A stretch of DNA of 64,000 nucleotides, from contig CACZZQ010000001.1 of NCBI GenBank assembly GCA_902785695.1, positions 1-64,000 on the forward strand. The letters are read 5' to 3'. Both the position numbers and the translations under genes were made by a program. Every line of letters begins with the position of its first letter. Within the stretch, counting starts at the first letter, position 1. Below, one piece after another: positions 9,592 through 19,400 of the stretch. The notes beneath the pieces were generated by a model, which saw nothing but the letters and a program-made list of their open reading frames with translations, was not told where the DNA came from and did not search any database. Source of the DNA: an uncultured Prevotellaceae bacterium. Lineage in GTDB: Bacteria > Bacteroidota > Bacteroidia > Bacteroidales > Bacteroidaceae.

Positions 9592-11382
9592 TTATTTTTC
9601 AGTTATTACTTCTACGTCACTATAACTCATTCGCTCGCCTTGTGCCAGTCGAAGACCTTCCACACGGATAACCTTTGCACGAGTGGGCTTGCAGCGTACG
9701 GTCTGCCAGATGGGGTTGTTCACAATATTCGAGAACTCTCCCTCGCCAATCGTCTCCCACTTCTGCCAGTCGGTAGTGGCAGAGATGCGGTAGTGGGTAA
9801 CGAGACCCTCCTTCGAATCTTGTGGTGGCAGATAGCGGAAACCCGTTACCGTTGCCTCGTCGTTGAGGGTCACAAACATCATCTTGTCGGCTCCAAAGAA
9901 GATATAATAATCTGATGCATGTTTCTCGCCAGCATCTGGCGTGTCTTGTGTAATGTTTGGTGCCAGATAGATGCCCACCTTCTTGATGATTGGGTCGCAC
10001 TTGGCATCGGTGACGATGAAGCGCAGACGAGTGGCGGTGACGGTGGGAAAACAGATAATACGGCGATGACCGATGGTCGTCAAACCATCTCCATTTTCCA
10101 CGAGTTCATCCTTCAAGGGCACCCACTGTCCATCGACCTCAGCCTCCAACGAGAATTTCTTTACCCGCTGTCCGTAGCGGATATCCTCCTCCACTACAAA
10201 GCGGTTGAAGGTGGTGGGGTTCAAGAACTCAATGAGTCTCCCACTACCCCATGCTTTTTGTAGAGCCAAGACATCTTCTCCCTGCTTTTTAGGAATGTTC
10301 AGTGGCGTTTGCAGCGCCGTCTTGGTGAGGTCGGTCTTGAATACCTCGTTAATCATTTTCTTGAAGGCGATACCTCGCAGGGAGTCTGTGGGGTGGATGC
10401 GCCCGTTGGGAGCAATGGGGAAATTGAGCAGCAGACAAGAGTTGCGCCCCACCGATTTATAGTAGGTGTCCATCAGTTTCGACAGACTCTTTACGTTCTC
10501 GTTTTCCGTTTCGTGGTAGAACCACCCCGGACGAATACTGGTGTTCGTCTCGGCGGCTACCCAGGAGTCGCCATCTTCCACTCCGTAGTGTAGCATCTGG
10601 TAGGGCACATCACCCTCTTTGTTCAGCAGGCTCCAGTTGGTCTCGCCAACATTGCCAGCCTCAGTGCCGACCCATCGCAGGTCGCCACGATCACCACCAT
10701 CATTCCAGATAACAGCATTGGGTTGCAACTCGCGAATCATGCGGAATGTCTCTGCCCATTGGTAGTAGGTTTTTCCGTCTATACGCCGCGTTTCGTTAGC
10801 GCCGCCATACCAGCCATCGCCTCCGTTAGCTCCATCGAACCATACCTCAAAGATATCGCCATACTCCGTCAGCAGCTCGCGCAACTGGTTGCGGAAATAG
10901 GTTACGTAGGCCGGCTTGCCGTACTCAGGATGGTTTCTGTCCCAAGGCGAGAGATAGACTGCAAATTTCAATCCCTCTTCCTTACAAGCCTCAGCTAGTT
11001 CACGCACTACGTCGCCCTGACCATTCTTCCACGGTGAGTTCTTCACCGAATACTCCGTATATTTCGAAGGCCACATGCAGAAACCACAGTGGTGCTTAGC
11101 GGTGAAGATGATGCCCTTCATGCCTGCCTGTTTGCACACTCGCGCCCACTGACGGCAATCCAGATTACTGGGGTTGAACAACTTCGGATCTTCATTGCCG
11201 AAACCCCATTCCTGATCGGTGTACGTGTTCAGTGAATAATGGATAAAGGCGTACATCTCCATATCCTGCCAACGCAGTTGATTCTCTGAAGGTATTGGAC
11301 CGCACGGTTCGGGATTCGAGACCTGCGCCTGACTACCGCATGCGGTGCAAGCCATCATCACTGCTAATATTGTTTTTTTCAT
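9592..11382 (-). CDS. GH29 alpha-L-fucosidase, secreted
   Basis: Retaining alpha-L-fucosidase. The N-terminus MKKTILAVMMACTACGSQAQ is a signal peptide; the CTAC could be a weak lipobox but lacks the usual leucine. The TIM barrel runs from about 25 to 345 and contains the family stretches YAFIHYSLNTYTD, FTAKHHCGFCMWPS and the nucleophile D183 in EVWFDGANGG. The acid/base is poorly conserved in GH29 and is not assigned. Residues about 360-596 form C-terminal sandwich domains, probably including an F5/8-type carbohydrate-binding module. Length is normal for the family. It lies in the operon 8 bp after GH2 and 5 bp before GH127. Having both GH29 and GH95 suggests two L-fucose-type linkages, or L-galactose plus fucose. 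Confidence 0.93.
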   Translation of the reverse strand: MKKTILAVMMACTACGSQAQVSNPEPCGPIPSENQLRWQDMEMYAFIHYSLNTYTDQEWGFGNEDPKLFNPSNLDCRQWARVCKQAGMKGIIFTAKHHCGFCMWPSKYTEYSVKNSPWKNGQGDVVRELAEACKEEGLKFAVYLSPWDRNHPEYGKPAYVTYFRNQLRELLTEYGDIFEVWFDGANGGDGWYGGANETRRIDGKTYYQWAETFRMIRELQPNAVIWNDGGDRGDLRWVGTEAGNVGETNWSLLNKEGDVPYQMLHYGVEDGDSWVAAETNTSIRPGWFYHETENENVKSLSKLMDTYYKSVGRNSCLLLNFPIAPNGRIHPTDSLRGIAFKKMINEVFKTDLTKTALQTPLNIPKKQGEDVLALQKAWGSGRLIEFLNPTTFNRFVVEEDIRYGQRVKKFSLEAEVDGQWVPLKDELVENGDGLTTIGHRRIICFPTVTATRLRFIVTDAKCDPIIKKVGIYLAPNITQDTPDAGEKHASDYYIFFGADKMMFVTLNDEATVTGFRYLPPQDSKEGLVTHYRISATTDWQKWETIGEGEFSNIVNNPIWQTVRCKPTRAKVIRVEGLRLAQGERMSYSDVEVITEK

Positions 11383-11390
11383 CCCTTAAA

Positions 11391-13661
11391 CTACTTACTG
11401 TTTATATTAAGTGTTGCTGTTGGCAGGCTGCTCTTGATGCTAACCTGAATTTTGCCTCTCTTCTGCATGCTACGCACAACGAGCAGGGCACGTCCTTTCC
11501 ATGTGGTCACCTTGGGCGATGTATATGGCTCGCGGTCTTTCAGGTCGGCAGAGGCAAAAGATAACATACTGCCTTGTCCTTTCACGATGGCCTCGCAGGG
11601 GATAGCAGCATCTGGACAGATGTTGCCATTCTTGTCGATAACCTCAACGGTGATGAAGGCAAGGTCCTGACCATCATGATTCAGGCTATTTTTGTCTGCC
11701 GTCAGTCGCAAGGCTGCTGGTTCGCCAGCGGTAGAGAGTGTTTTGATACGTCCCCAACAGGTCTCAGCACGTAGTGTTCCTGCTTCGTAAGGCACTTGGA
11801 AGATCGCCTTGAACTCCGTGCTTTGGTTAACATTCTTGGTATCGATGAGCTTGTCGTTGAGGAAGAGTTTAACTTGTGGATCTTTCGTGTAGACTTCCAC
11901 ATCGATAGCTTTCCCTTCCCAGCCTTGCCAATTCCAACTCTCCCATGTGGGCCAGACGCTCCAGGCCGTCTGATGAATCTTTCCGTGATAGCCATCAGGT
12001 TCCTTTACAGCCATATATAAGCCATCATCTTCTATAGGTGTGGAACTCATCTGCCCATCCTTCCATTCGTGCATTGGCATATTCTTGGTTTTCCATAGTA
12101 TCTCACGATAGTGACTAATAGGTTTGCGCCAGCCAGTGATATCCACATCACCGCAATAAGCACCGTGCCAGTCAGGCTGTCCACCGCTCACATAGTGCTC
12201 GCCTGGTCGTTCACCCTCGTAGTAATAGCGACCAATACCTGACTCGCCTAGATAGTCGAGACCTGTCCACACGATATCACCAATGATATAAGGATATTCG
12301 TGCACCAATGCCCAGTTCTTAAAGGCATCGCGAGGATAACTCTCCGTCTGCCACATCACGCGTTTGGGATCGCGCTCGTGATCACTCTTGTGCTTGTGAA
12401 TCATGTAGTTATAGCCCACGATGTCGAGCACCTCTGCGTGTGGGTCGTAGATTTCCCAGTCATTATCCCAAGCACAAAGGGCTTCCGTAACGGGGCGAGT
12501 ATTATCCATTTCAAGGATAGCCTTTTTGAGCTTCCTGGCAGTAGTGACCACACGGATATCTTTGCGCTCAATCACCTCATTGCCGATGCTCCAGCAGATA
12601 ACGCTGGGGTGGTTGCGGTCACGCTGTACCATTGCATGGATATCCTCGCGATAGCACGAATCGATGAGTGTAGAGTAGTCGTAAGGATTCTTTTGTGTGC
12701 GCCAGCCATCGAAAACCTCGTCAATAACAAGCATACCCAGCGAGTCGCAGGCATCGAGGAAGGCACGAGTAGTGGGATTGTGAGCCGTACGAATGAGGTT
12801 GAAACCTGCCTCTTTCATCAGTTTCACCTTACGAATCTCGGCTGCATCAAAGGCCATCGCCCCCAGCACACCATCATCGTGATGCACGCAAGCTCCATTG
12901 ATTAATATCGGCTTGCCATTAAGTATAAGCCCCTTCTCGGAAGAATACTCAATGGTGCGGATGCCATAAGTGACAGGCAAGACATCTCCTTCAGCTTCAA
13001 TCGTTGTATGATAAAGATAAGGATCATCAGTCGACCACAAATGGGGATTCTTCACATGAATGGTCCTCTCAACCGGTTTGCGTGAACCATCCTCCATGAC
13101 CACATCGGCTTTGAGGTTTACTGTATGGATGTCGGGTGTTGTCACCCTAACGCTCCATTCATCAATATAACGCCTACCTTTCGTCTCCAGCCACACATGG
13201 CGATAGATGCCAGAGCCGGAATACCAACGACAGTTAGGCTGTTCACTGTTATTGACTTTAACGATAACCTCATTATCACGCTCGTTTTTATTTAAATAAG
13301 GTGTGATATCGACGGTGAAGGGTGTGTAGCCATAGGCATGTTGCCCTGCCTTTTGTCCGTTGATAATGACTTCGGCCTTTTGATAAACACCCTCGAAGTG
13401 CAATGTCACGATGTCCGCCTTAGGCGTCTTAAACATCTTACGATATTCGCCCTTTCCACCTGGGAACCAGCCACCACCTTCTTTCGTGGCTCCTGTTGCA
13501 GGGTTTGGCCCCTCGTAGATGTCCCAATCGTGGGGCAGGTTAACGGTAATAGTCTTTCCGTTACGGGTAAATTGCCAGTTGTCGTCAAAGAGCACCTTCG
13601 TTTGTGCCATCGTTGTCGTGTAGCCCCATGTCATTAGGGCGAATATCAGAAAATGTTTCAT
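11391..13661 (-). CDS. GH2 beta-galactosidase-like enzyme, secreted
   Basis: Exo-acting retaining glycosidase, probably beta-galactosidase. Signal peptide 1-19. The sugar-binding jelly roll (about 25-165) contains NLPHDWDI and RWYSGSGIYRHVWL. The immunoglobulin-like domain is short (about 170-240). The TIM barrel carries RTAHNPTTRAFLDACDSLGM, the acid/base E362 in CWSIGNEV and the nucleophile E440 in MWQTESYPR. C-terminal Big4/DUF4982-type domains follow to residue 756. Second gene of the operon: 17 bp after GH43 and 8 bp before GH29. Beta-glucuronidase and beta-xylosidase activities also occur in GH2, so the substrate is inferred. Confidence 0.9.
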   Translation of the reverse strand: MKHFLIFALMTWGYTTTMAQTKVLFDDNWQFTRNGKTITVNLPHDWDIYEGPNPATGATKEGGGWFPGGKGEYRKMFKTPKADIVTLHFEGVYQKAEVIINGQKAGQHAYGYTPFTVDITPYLNKNERDNEVIVKVNNSEQPNCRWYSGSGIYRHVWLETKGRRYIDEWSVRVTTPDIHTVNLKADVVMEDGSRKPVERTIHVKNPHLWSTDDPYLYHTTIEAEGDVLPVTYGIRTIEYSSEKGLILNGKPILINGACVHHDDGVLGAMAFDAAEIRKVKLMKEAGFNLIRTAHNPTTRAFLDACDSLGMLVIDEVFDGWRTQKNPYDYSTLIDSCYREDIHAMVQRDRNHPSVICWSIGNEVIERKDIRVVTTARKLKKAILEMDNTRPVTEALCAWDNDWEIYDPHAEVLDIVGYNYMIHKHKSDHERDPKRVMWQTESYPRDAFKNWALVHEYPYIIGDIVWTGLDYLGESGIGRYYYEGERPGEHYVSGGQPDWHGAYCGDVDITGWRKPISHYREILWKTKNMPMHEWKDGQMSSTPIEDDGLYMAVKEPDGYHGKIHQTAWSVWPTWESWNWQGWEGKAIDVEVYTKDPQVKLFLNDKLIDTKNVNQSTEFKAIFQVPYEAGTLRAETCWGRIKTLSTAGEPAALRLTADKNSLNHDGQDLAFITVEVIDKNGNICPDAAIPCEAIVKGQGSMLSFASADLKDREPYTSPKVTTWKGRALLVVRSMQKRGKIQVSIKSSLPTATLNINSK

Positions 13662-13678
13662 ATATATTCTTATGATAT

Positions 13679-15190
13679 CTACTTGGTAATGATTTTCTTT
13701 CCTTCCTGAATCTTGATAGAAGACTTGCCCCTGTTGTTTGCTTTTCGTCCTGATAGATCATAGAGAGGGGAGAGGGAAGAGGGGAGAGGAGAGAAAGGAG
13801 AAGTAATGCCTGTTGGATTCTCAAAGAATTGCCAACTGTCAAAGTCAAAGGTCAACTTATCAGAGCCTTTTATATAGAAATACAGATATTTTTGTATGCC
13901 CATGACGGATGTCGTCAGGTCACAGGTCACTTCCTGCCATTCTCCATTAGTAGAATCTATTTTGATGCTTCCAACGGTTTTACTGCCAATACGAATATCC
14001 AGTGTTGTAGCGGCAGTAGAGCGTACGATGGCTTTAAATGACTGGGCACCGACCTCGCCAAAGTCTACATTGCGCACCCTAATATTACCATTCTTGCTAA
14101 TATTGGTCACATAGCATTTCTGGTAATTACCCTCACAGCGTACATTACTACACTTGTTGACAGTTTCAGCCTCCTGCAGTTCAAAGGGGTTTAATGTCTG
14201 CACAGGGTCAACACCTGTAGTAGTGAACTTAATGCTGGGGATAGTGCCGTCTTCATTGGGCGTGAATTCCTCAATACAAGTAGAGCGCTTATATCCACCA
14301 CCGCCAGTGAGCTTCCCGTTATGGTAGAACATATAATGATGTCCTTTAAACTCTACGCTACCGCCATGAATCGTGAAACTATTATCGGCCTGACCTAAAA
14401 TCTTTCCCTGATAGGTCCAAGGACCTGTCACCTTGTCGGCTGTAGAGTAGGCCCAGTGTTCAGGCACACCACCTGCAGCATACTCCAGATAATACTTCCC
14501 GTTGCGTTTATAGATCCAGGAGGCTTCTTCGAAGTTGGTTTTAGGATTGTTCTTGTCGTCATACCCTTTAAAAGGGCCAAAGGCATTCTCGTCCTTCGTC
14601 TTCACCTCAATCTCGCCACCTGTGATTGCAGTCATCTTCTTGGTTAGTTTCGCATACCATAGCATATTGTTACCATAGAAGAGGTAAGCCTGCCCGTTGT
14701 CGTCAATAATCACGGAAGGGTCAATCTTGAACCATCCTTGCACCAGTGGCTTCTTAATGGGGTCTTTGTATGGACCTGCAGGATTGTCGGCTACTGCTAC
14801 TCCGATGCCAGGAAAGGCCTGTCCCTTGATGGTTGCAGTGCAGTACCAGTACCACTTGCCATCGCGTTCAATGCATTGGCTGGCCCAGCAGTCGTTGTCC
14901 TGCTTAGCCCATGCGGAAAAAGTCTTTGAGGTGATGGGAGTGCCGCGGTAAGTCCAGTTTACCATATCGACGGTGCTGTAGAGCAACCAGTCTTTCATGG
15001 TAAAGTAATTATTTTCTGTCACGTCTTCATCGTGGTCAACAAAAAGGTAGAGTGTATCACCATGTACGTATGGTGCAGGATCGGGAGTGTAGCGGTCGTA
15101 GATAATAGGGTTTTGTGACCATGTGCTGAGGACTGTCATAGTCATCAGACATATCATTGTCAGCCTCTTGATACGTTTGTTTTTTGTCAT
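13679..15190 (-). CDS. GH43 arabinofuranosidase/xylosidase with CBM6 and sorting-like tail
   Basis: First gene of the seven-gene operon. Signal peptide about 1-25 (LSTWSQ). The five-bladed propeller shows the GH43 triad: D37 in RYTPDPAPYV (base), D157 in KIDPSVII (pKa modulator) and E222 in NFEEASWIYK (acid). A CBM6-like xylan-binding module runs from about 345 to 465. The end of the protein has the tail YDLSGRKANN...KKIITK. Between TGI and that tail, six 7-nt units of the CCTCTCC type (13762-13803, exactly 14 codons) encode a Ser/Pro/Leu linker. The promoter box is at 15220-15227. Specificity between arabinofuranosidase and beta-xylosidase cannot be read from the sequence. Confidence 0.91.
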   Translation of the reverse strand: MTKNKRIKRLTMICLMTMTVLSTWSQNPIIYDRYTPDPAPYVHGDTLYLFVDHDEDVTENNYFTMKDWLLYSTVDMVNWTYRGTPITSKTFSAWAKQDNDCWASQCIERDGKWYWYCTATIKGQAFPGIGVAVADNPAGPYKDPIKKPLVQGWFKIDPSVIIDDNGQAYLFYGNNMLWYAKLTKKMTAITGGEIEVKTKDENAFGPFKGYDDKNNPKTNFEEASWIYKRNGKYYLEYAAGGVPEHWAYSTADKVTGPWTYQGKILGQADNSFTIHGGSVEFKGHHYMFYHNGKLTGGGGYKRSTCIEEFTPNEDGTIPSIKFTTTGVDPVQTLNPFELQEAETVNKCSNVRCEGNYQKCYVTNISKNGNIRVRNVDFGEVGAQSFKAIVRSTAATTLDIRIGSKTVGSIKIDSTNGEWQEVTCDLTTSVMGIQKYLYFYIKGSDKLTFDFDSWQFFENPTGITSPFSPLPSSLSPLYDLSGRKANNRGKSSIKIQEGKKIITK

Positions 15191-15219
15191 TATGTTTAGC
15201 CTTTAGTTATTTTGGTGGC

Positions 15220-15227
15220 AAAATTAC
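15220..15227 (-). promoter_or_regulatory. -7 box for the GH43-to-GH31 operon
   Basis: TAATTTTG on the minus strand fits TAnnTTTG and ends about 30 nt before the GH43 ATG at 15190, giving a leader of roughly 25 nt. No good -33 TTTG was found at the usual distance, consistent with a promoter that needs an activator such as the nearby HTCS (inference). Confidence 0.55.
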
Positions 15228-15282
15228 AACAAATAATTGAAAAAGGCCTCTCTTTTTGTTTCAAATTATTTAGAAATGGAAC

Positions 15283-15317
15283 AAAATATGGCGCGTAATC
15301 ACTACGCGCCATATTTT
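15283..15317 (-). terminator. Strong hairpin terminator upstream of GH43
   Basis: A perfect 15-bp stem (15283-15297 against 15303-15317, core GGCGCGTA) closes a 5-nt loop and is bordered by AAAA/TTTT runs on both sides, so it can act in both directions. On the minus strand it ends any transcript entering from the HTCS side before the GH43 promoter. Confidence 0.85.
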
Positions 15318-15396
15318 ACAACCATAATTACTATACTTATTACTAACTAAAACACCTACATTCTTAACATTGCGTTTAGTTACGGATAACTAATTC
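15283..15396 (-). ncRNA. Candidate small RNA (~114 nt) between two terminators
   Basis: A -7 box (TACCTTTG, 15402-15409) directly follows the terminator at 15419-15446 and points leftward. The next terminator is the 15-bp stem at 15283-15317. The enclosed ~114 nt therefore form an independent transcription unit with no ORF of note. GH43 has its own promoter further down, so this is not simply its leader. Small RNAs next to polysaccharide loci are known in Bacteroides. No -33 box is visible and expression is unproven. Confidence 0.5.
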
Positions 15397-15401
15397 CGAT
15401 G

Positions 15402-15409
15402 CAAAGGTA
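15402..15409 (-). promoter_or_regulatory. -7 box for candidate small RNA
   Basis: TACCTTTG on the minus strand matches TAnnTTTG and sits 9 nt past the HTCS-side terminator. The expected start of transcription is near 15396. Confidence 0.5.
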
Positions 15410-15418
15410 CAAATAAAA

Positions 15419-15446
15419 GAAACATTTCCGTGGAGGGAAATGTTTC
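15419..15446 (-). terminator. Terminator of the GH115-HTCS transcript
   Basis: An 11-bp perfect stem (GAAACATTTCC paired with GGAAATGTTTC) with a 6-nt loop is followed on the minus strand by TTTATTT. It lies about 55 nt beyond the stop codon of the gene remnant at 15502. Confidence 0.85.
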
Positions 15447-15501
15447 ATGGTTATGCGGAAAAATATCAGATAGTTTTTTTCTTCTATTCCTATAGCTTTC
15501 T

Positions 15502-16470
15502 TTATTTTATCAGATACTTTTTTCCATTCTTGATATATATTCCTTTACTCAATTGATAGTCGTTTTTTATTCCATATCCGCTTAAATCATATAATACGTC
15601 TGTTTGTGGTTGAGGGTAGTTTATGTCCTTGATGCCTGTGGCTACGTAACTGTTGGCAGTAAGCGAAAGTTGCCCTATGATGCAGTCGCTCCATTCTGAT
15701 GCTGCCGAGTAGATGGCGATGACGTAATCTCCCTGCTCAGTAATATCAAATTCAAAGGACTGCTGCTGAGGACTGCTGAAGTTGTTTTCGGGCCTATTGC
15801 CGATGTTGATGTTCGGTGTGTACTCCTGATTGGCGCTGCTCGTATTGCCGGTCCGCTTCTCGACACATAGTTCAACAGTGCCAAAGTTCTCCATATTCCA
15901 ATTGCAGATTTTGTATTTCATCGTGTAGTGACCTGGAGCCAGACTGAGTGTGGTGCCTCCGTCACTAAGTCCATACTTTGCCCAACCCTGATGGGCCTTG
16001 CCATTGATATTGCGCAAGTAAAGCCCGTAATTGAATCCTTTAGTAGAGCCTGTGAACTGCAGTACGCGACATCCTGAAGAATAGCCGCTACTGTAGCCTA
16101 CGCGACGTTCGCTGCTATCGTAGGTAGTCCATCCTGCTGGTAGTGAATTGGCCTCTTTGAAATCCGATGATACGGTAAGTGTCGTGGGTGCCTGTAGCGT
16201 TACTTCAACCGATGCTGTGCTTGTCTCACCGTCATTGTCGGTGGCTACGGCTTTCAGTGTATGCTTAGCTGCTTTAGCTCCCGTTAAGGTTGCCTTGTAG
16301 GGCTTGCTGGTGCAGGTAGCGAGAAGTGTAGTGCCATCGTAGAACTCTACCTTTTCAATGGTGCCGTTAGGGTCATCTGCGGTGGCGGTGATGGTGATGT
16401 CGGGGAAAACCGCTTTACAACCATACTGGGGGATGAGTTGCTGAGTTTTTATGGCTTCGGTGGTTTCAAA
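15502..16470 (-). pseudogene. 5'-truncated secreted protein remnant (Ig-like domain + sorting-like tail)
   Basis: An open frame of about 322 codons begins immediately after the HTCS stop codon, in the same frame, with no in-frame ATG or GTG in its first ~450 nt. The first part reads as a bacterial Ig-like module (DITITATADDPNGTIEKVEF, then TLLATCTSKPYKATL and KAVATDNDGETSTASVEV). A jelly-roll-like segment follows, and the end is YDLSGYGIKND...KGIYIKNGKKYLIK, the tail shared with the CE1, GH95 and GH43 proteins. The catalytic N-terminus and signal peptide are missing, so a deletion probably joined the 3' part of a large secreted enzyme to the end of the regulator gene. A TTG at 16017 could start a 171-residue piece, but without a signal peptide. 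Stop-codon readthrough is a less likely alternative. Confidence 0.75.
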
Positions 16471-19400
16471 TTAGCTTTTATGCGATTCGGCGTATTCCGA
16501 CGGTGATTGCCCGAAATGAGTCTTGAAGGCTGTGGAGAAGTGTGCTTGGTCGGCATAGCCAACGCGGTCGGCAATTTGAGAAACATTGATTTTCCCTTCT
16601 CGTAGCAGTCGGGCGGCCTGTTCCATACGTAGGTTACGCAGGAACTTTCCTGTGGAGACACCTGTTATCTCTTTCATCTTTCGATGTAGTTGTGCACGAC
16701 TGATGCCCACGTCGTTGGCCATCGTATCAACAGTATAGTCTGGGTCAGAGAAATTGGCATTAACTGAGCGCATAATGCGCTCCATGAGTGCATCGTCGTT
16801 GCCTTTCACTTCCACCTGCTCTATGCGTTCCTCCTGCTTTAGGGCTCCGCTGAACTTTCCCTTCAGTCGGTGAATGTTTGCTATAAGGTTGTCTATCTGG
16901 ATATGCAGTTCCTCCATATCAAATGGTTTGGCCATATAGGCATCGGCTCCCATTCTCAGTCCTTCCAGTTTATGTTCCACCTCAGCTTTCGAAGTGAGCA
17001 TAATAACGGGAATCTGTGAGATGTTGGTGTTGTCTTTAATATGTTTGAGCAGAGTGAGTCCATCCATCTCAGGCATCATCATGTCGCTGATGACAAGGTC
17101 GTATTCATCAGTAAGCAACATCTTCAGGGCTTCCTTCCCGTTAACGGCATGTTCAAATTTATAACGGTCGCCTAACTCGGAAATGATGTAGCGTGCGATT
17201 TCAGGTTCATCGTCAACGATTAGTATACGGAACTGACGGAAGGACTTCTTACCTTTGGTACCCGAAGAGAGGACCTCGCGTACAGGACTATCCGTTACTA
17301 TTTGTTCAGGACGCAAGTGCTTGTTACCCTTTGGAATAGTAACTACGAAACAGGCTCCCTGCTTGTCTGTACGGCGAAGAGCCTTGATGTTGCCACTATG
17401 CATTTCCGTAATAGCCCTGCAGAGGTTCAGCCCGATACCCGTTCCCTGAATGCCCAGGTTGGCAGAGTTCTTTCCTTGATAGAATCGGTCGAACAGACGG
17501 TCGGGGTTCTCGTCTTTAAATCCCATGCCGTCGTCTATAACCTTTATCTCAATGTTCTTTTCCGTCTCACGTAAGACAACCTTCACTTCACCGTTGTCAA
17601 AGGTATATTTGAAGGCGTTAGAGAGCAGATTGGATATCACCTTATCGAAATTGATTCGGTCAACCCAAGCCAATACATGATCTTTCTCGTGTTCGAAACT
17701 AAAGGCGATGCCGCGCTGGTCAGCACCAAACTGATAGAGCTTACAGATACCGCTGATAAAGTCTACAAGGTTTGTCTCCTGACAGTGTAGCTGCATCTGA
17801 TTCTTGTCCAATCGGCGCTGGTCAAGAATCTGGTTGACCAGTTGTAAGAGTCGCTGGGCATTGCGGTCGATGGTATCGACTGGGTTCGAGATTTGTGATT
17901 TGAGTCTTGAGATCTCCTCGGGGGGGGCTATATCATCAATATTGATATCCTTCAGTTTTCCAATAGCTCCCATGATGATGGTCAATGGAGAGCGGATGTC
18001 ATGGGTGGCATTGATAAGGAAACGCATCTTTTCCTCTGCCATCAGACGATGGGCACGTCGCCTGTAGCTATAGCCCATCAGCCCTATCAGCCCTATCAGC
18101 CCAAAGATATAAATCACCTGTGCCCATGTAGAACGATACCAGGGTGGTGTCACCTTCAATGTGATGCTTTTGATTGGAGAATAGGCTGTACCCGACATTG
18201 CCCTGACTTCGATATTGTAAGTGCCAGGTTGCAAGTGACTCAACTTGATGGCGTTCTGACCCTCAGGGTTCTGTTGCCAAGTTTCGTTATTGATGCGGTA
18301 TTCGTAAATTATGTTGCTGGGGTTGTTGAAGTCGAGCAACGAGAACTCCAGTGCTATGTCATTGTCGAGGTAAGATACTGTGTAGCAGTCGTCAAACGGA
18401 CTGACAGGATTCCCTGCAACAGAGAGTGCGGTGAGTTTCACTTCGTTCAGTTGCTTATGACTGCCAGTGATTTGTGACGGATAGAACACTGTAAGACCGT
18501 CATTGTTGGCGAAACAGATTACGTCATCATTGGTATGCATTCCCACGCTGCAGATATACTCCTTAGCGGTAAGTCCGTTGCCGTTGACGTGACCTATGAA
18601 CTTGTTCTTCCTTGTGTCATACTGCCATATTCCCATTGACGTAGCACACCAGATATCACCATTCAGTGCCTCAGCAATATAGGCGATGGTCTTATCGTTC
18701 AAGGTGCTGTCCTCTGCAAATGGTTTTGCTTTCGTTTGTCCGGGCGTATAACAGTATAATCCTTGGTCGGTACCTATGAGGATGTCGCCCTGCTGTGTCT
18801 CACAAAGAGAGAAACAAATCATACCGTCCATCAGCAAATCGAAACCGAGTGCGTGGAAACTGTTTTCTTTGGGGTCATAGCAGGAAACACCAGCAGAAGT
18901 GGCGAGCCAGATATGCCCTTTCCTATCGCGTAGCATAGCCATTACCCAGTTGTTGCAAAGGCGTCCTCTGGTGCTCTCGGCATCGGTGCCGTTAAATTTT
19001 CTCAGTTGTCCTGTCTTAGGATTGTAAATACAGAAACCGCGTGAGTAGGTCGATATGTAAAGGTTGCCCTCGTCGTCATCGATGATGGCATTTATCTTCT
19101 CGGCTTCCAGGTTGATGAGCCGCTGGTATTGACCTGTGGCTGGCTGGTAACTGAATATTGCTTCGTTGGTGGCTAACCAGTATTGTCCTTTCTTGTCGCA
19201 GAATATGTATTCAGTTGTGGTGGGAGCAGTAGGATGTTTTACGATGCGTCCAGTGTTATCGAAAGCAAAGACACCGCTGCCCTGTACGGTGCACCATGTT
19301 AATCCGTCATTGCCCCTGCAGACAGAGGTGATGGTAGAACCGATGAAGTAGCGTTGGGCTGTGAAACTCCACGAGGCGAACTGTGGTTGCTGACTAGGCA

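Noticed and set aside
9592..11382. Lipoprotein assignment for the GH29 protein from CTAC in its signal
   Set aside because: The residue at -3 is cysteine, not Leu/Val/Ile, so the lipobox is weak; kept as an ordinary signal peptide.
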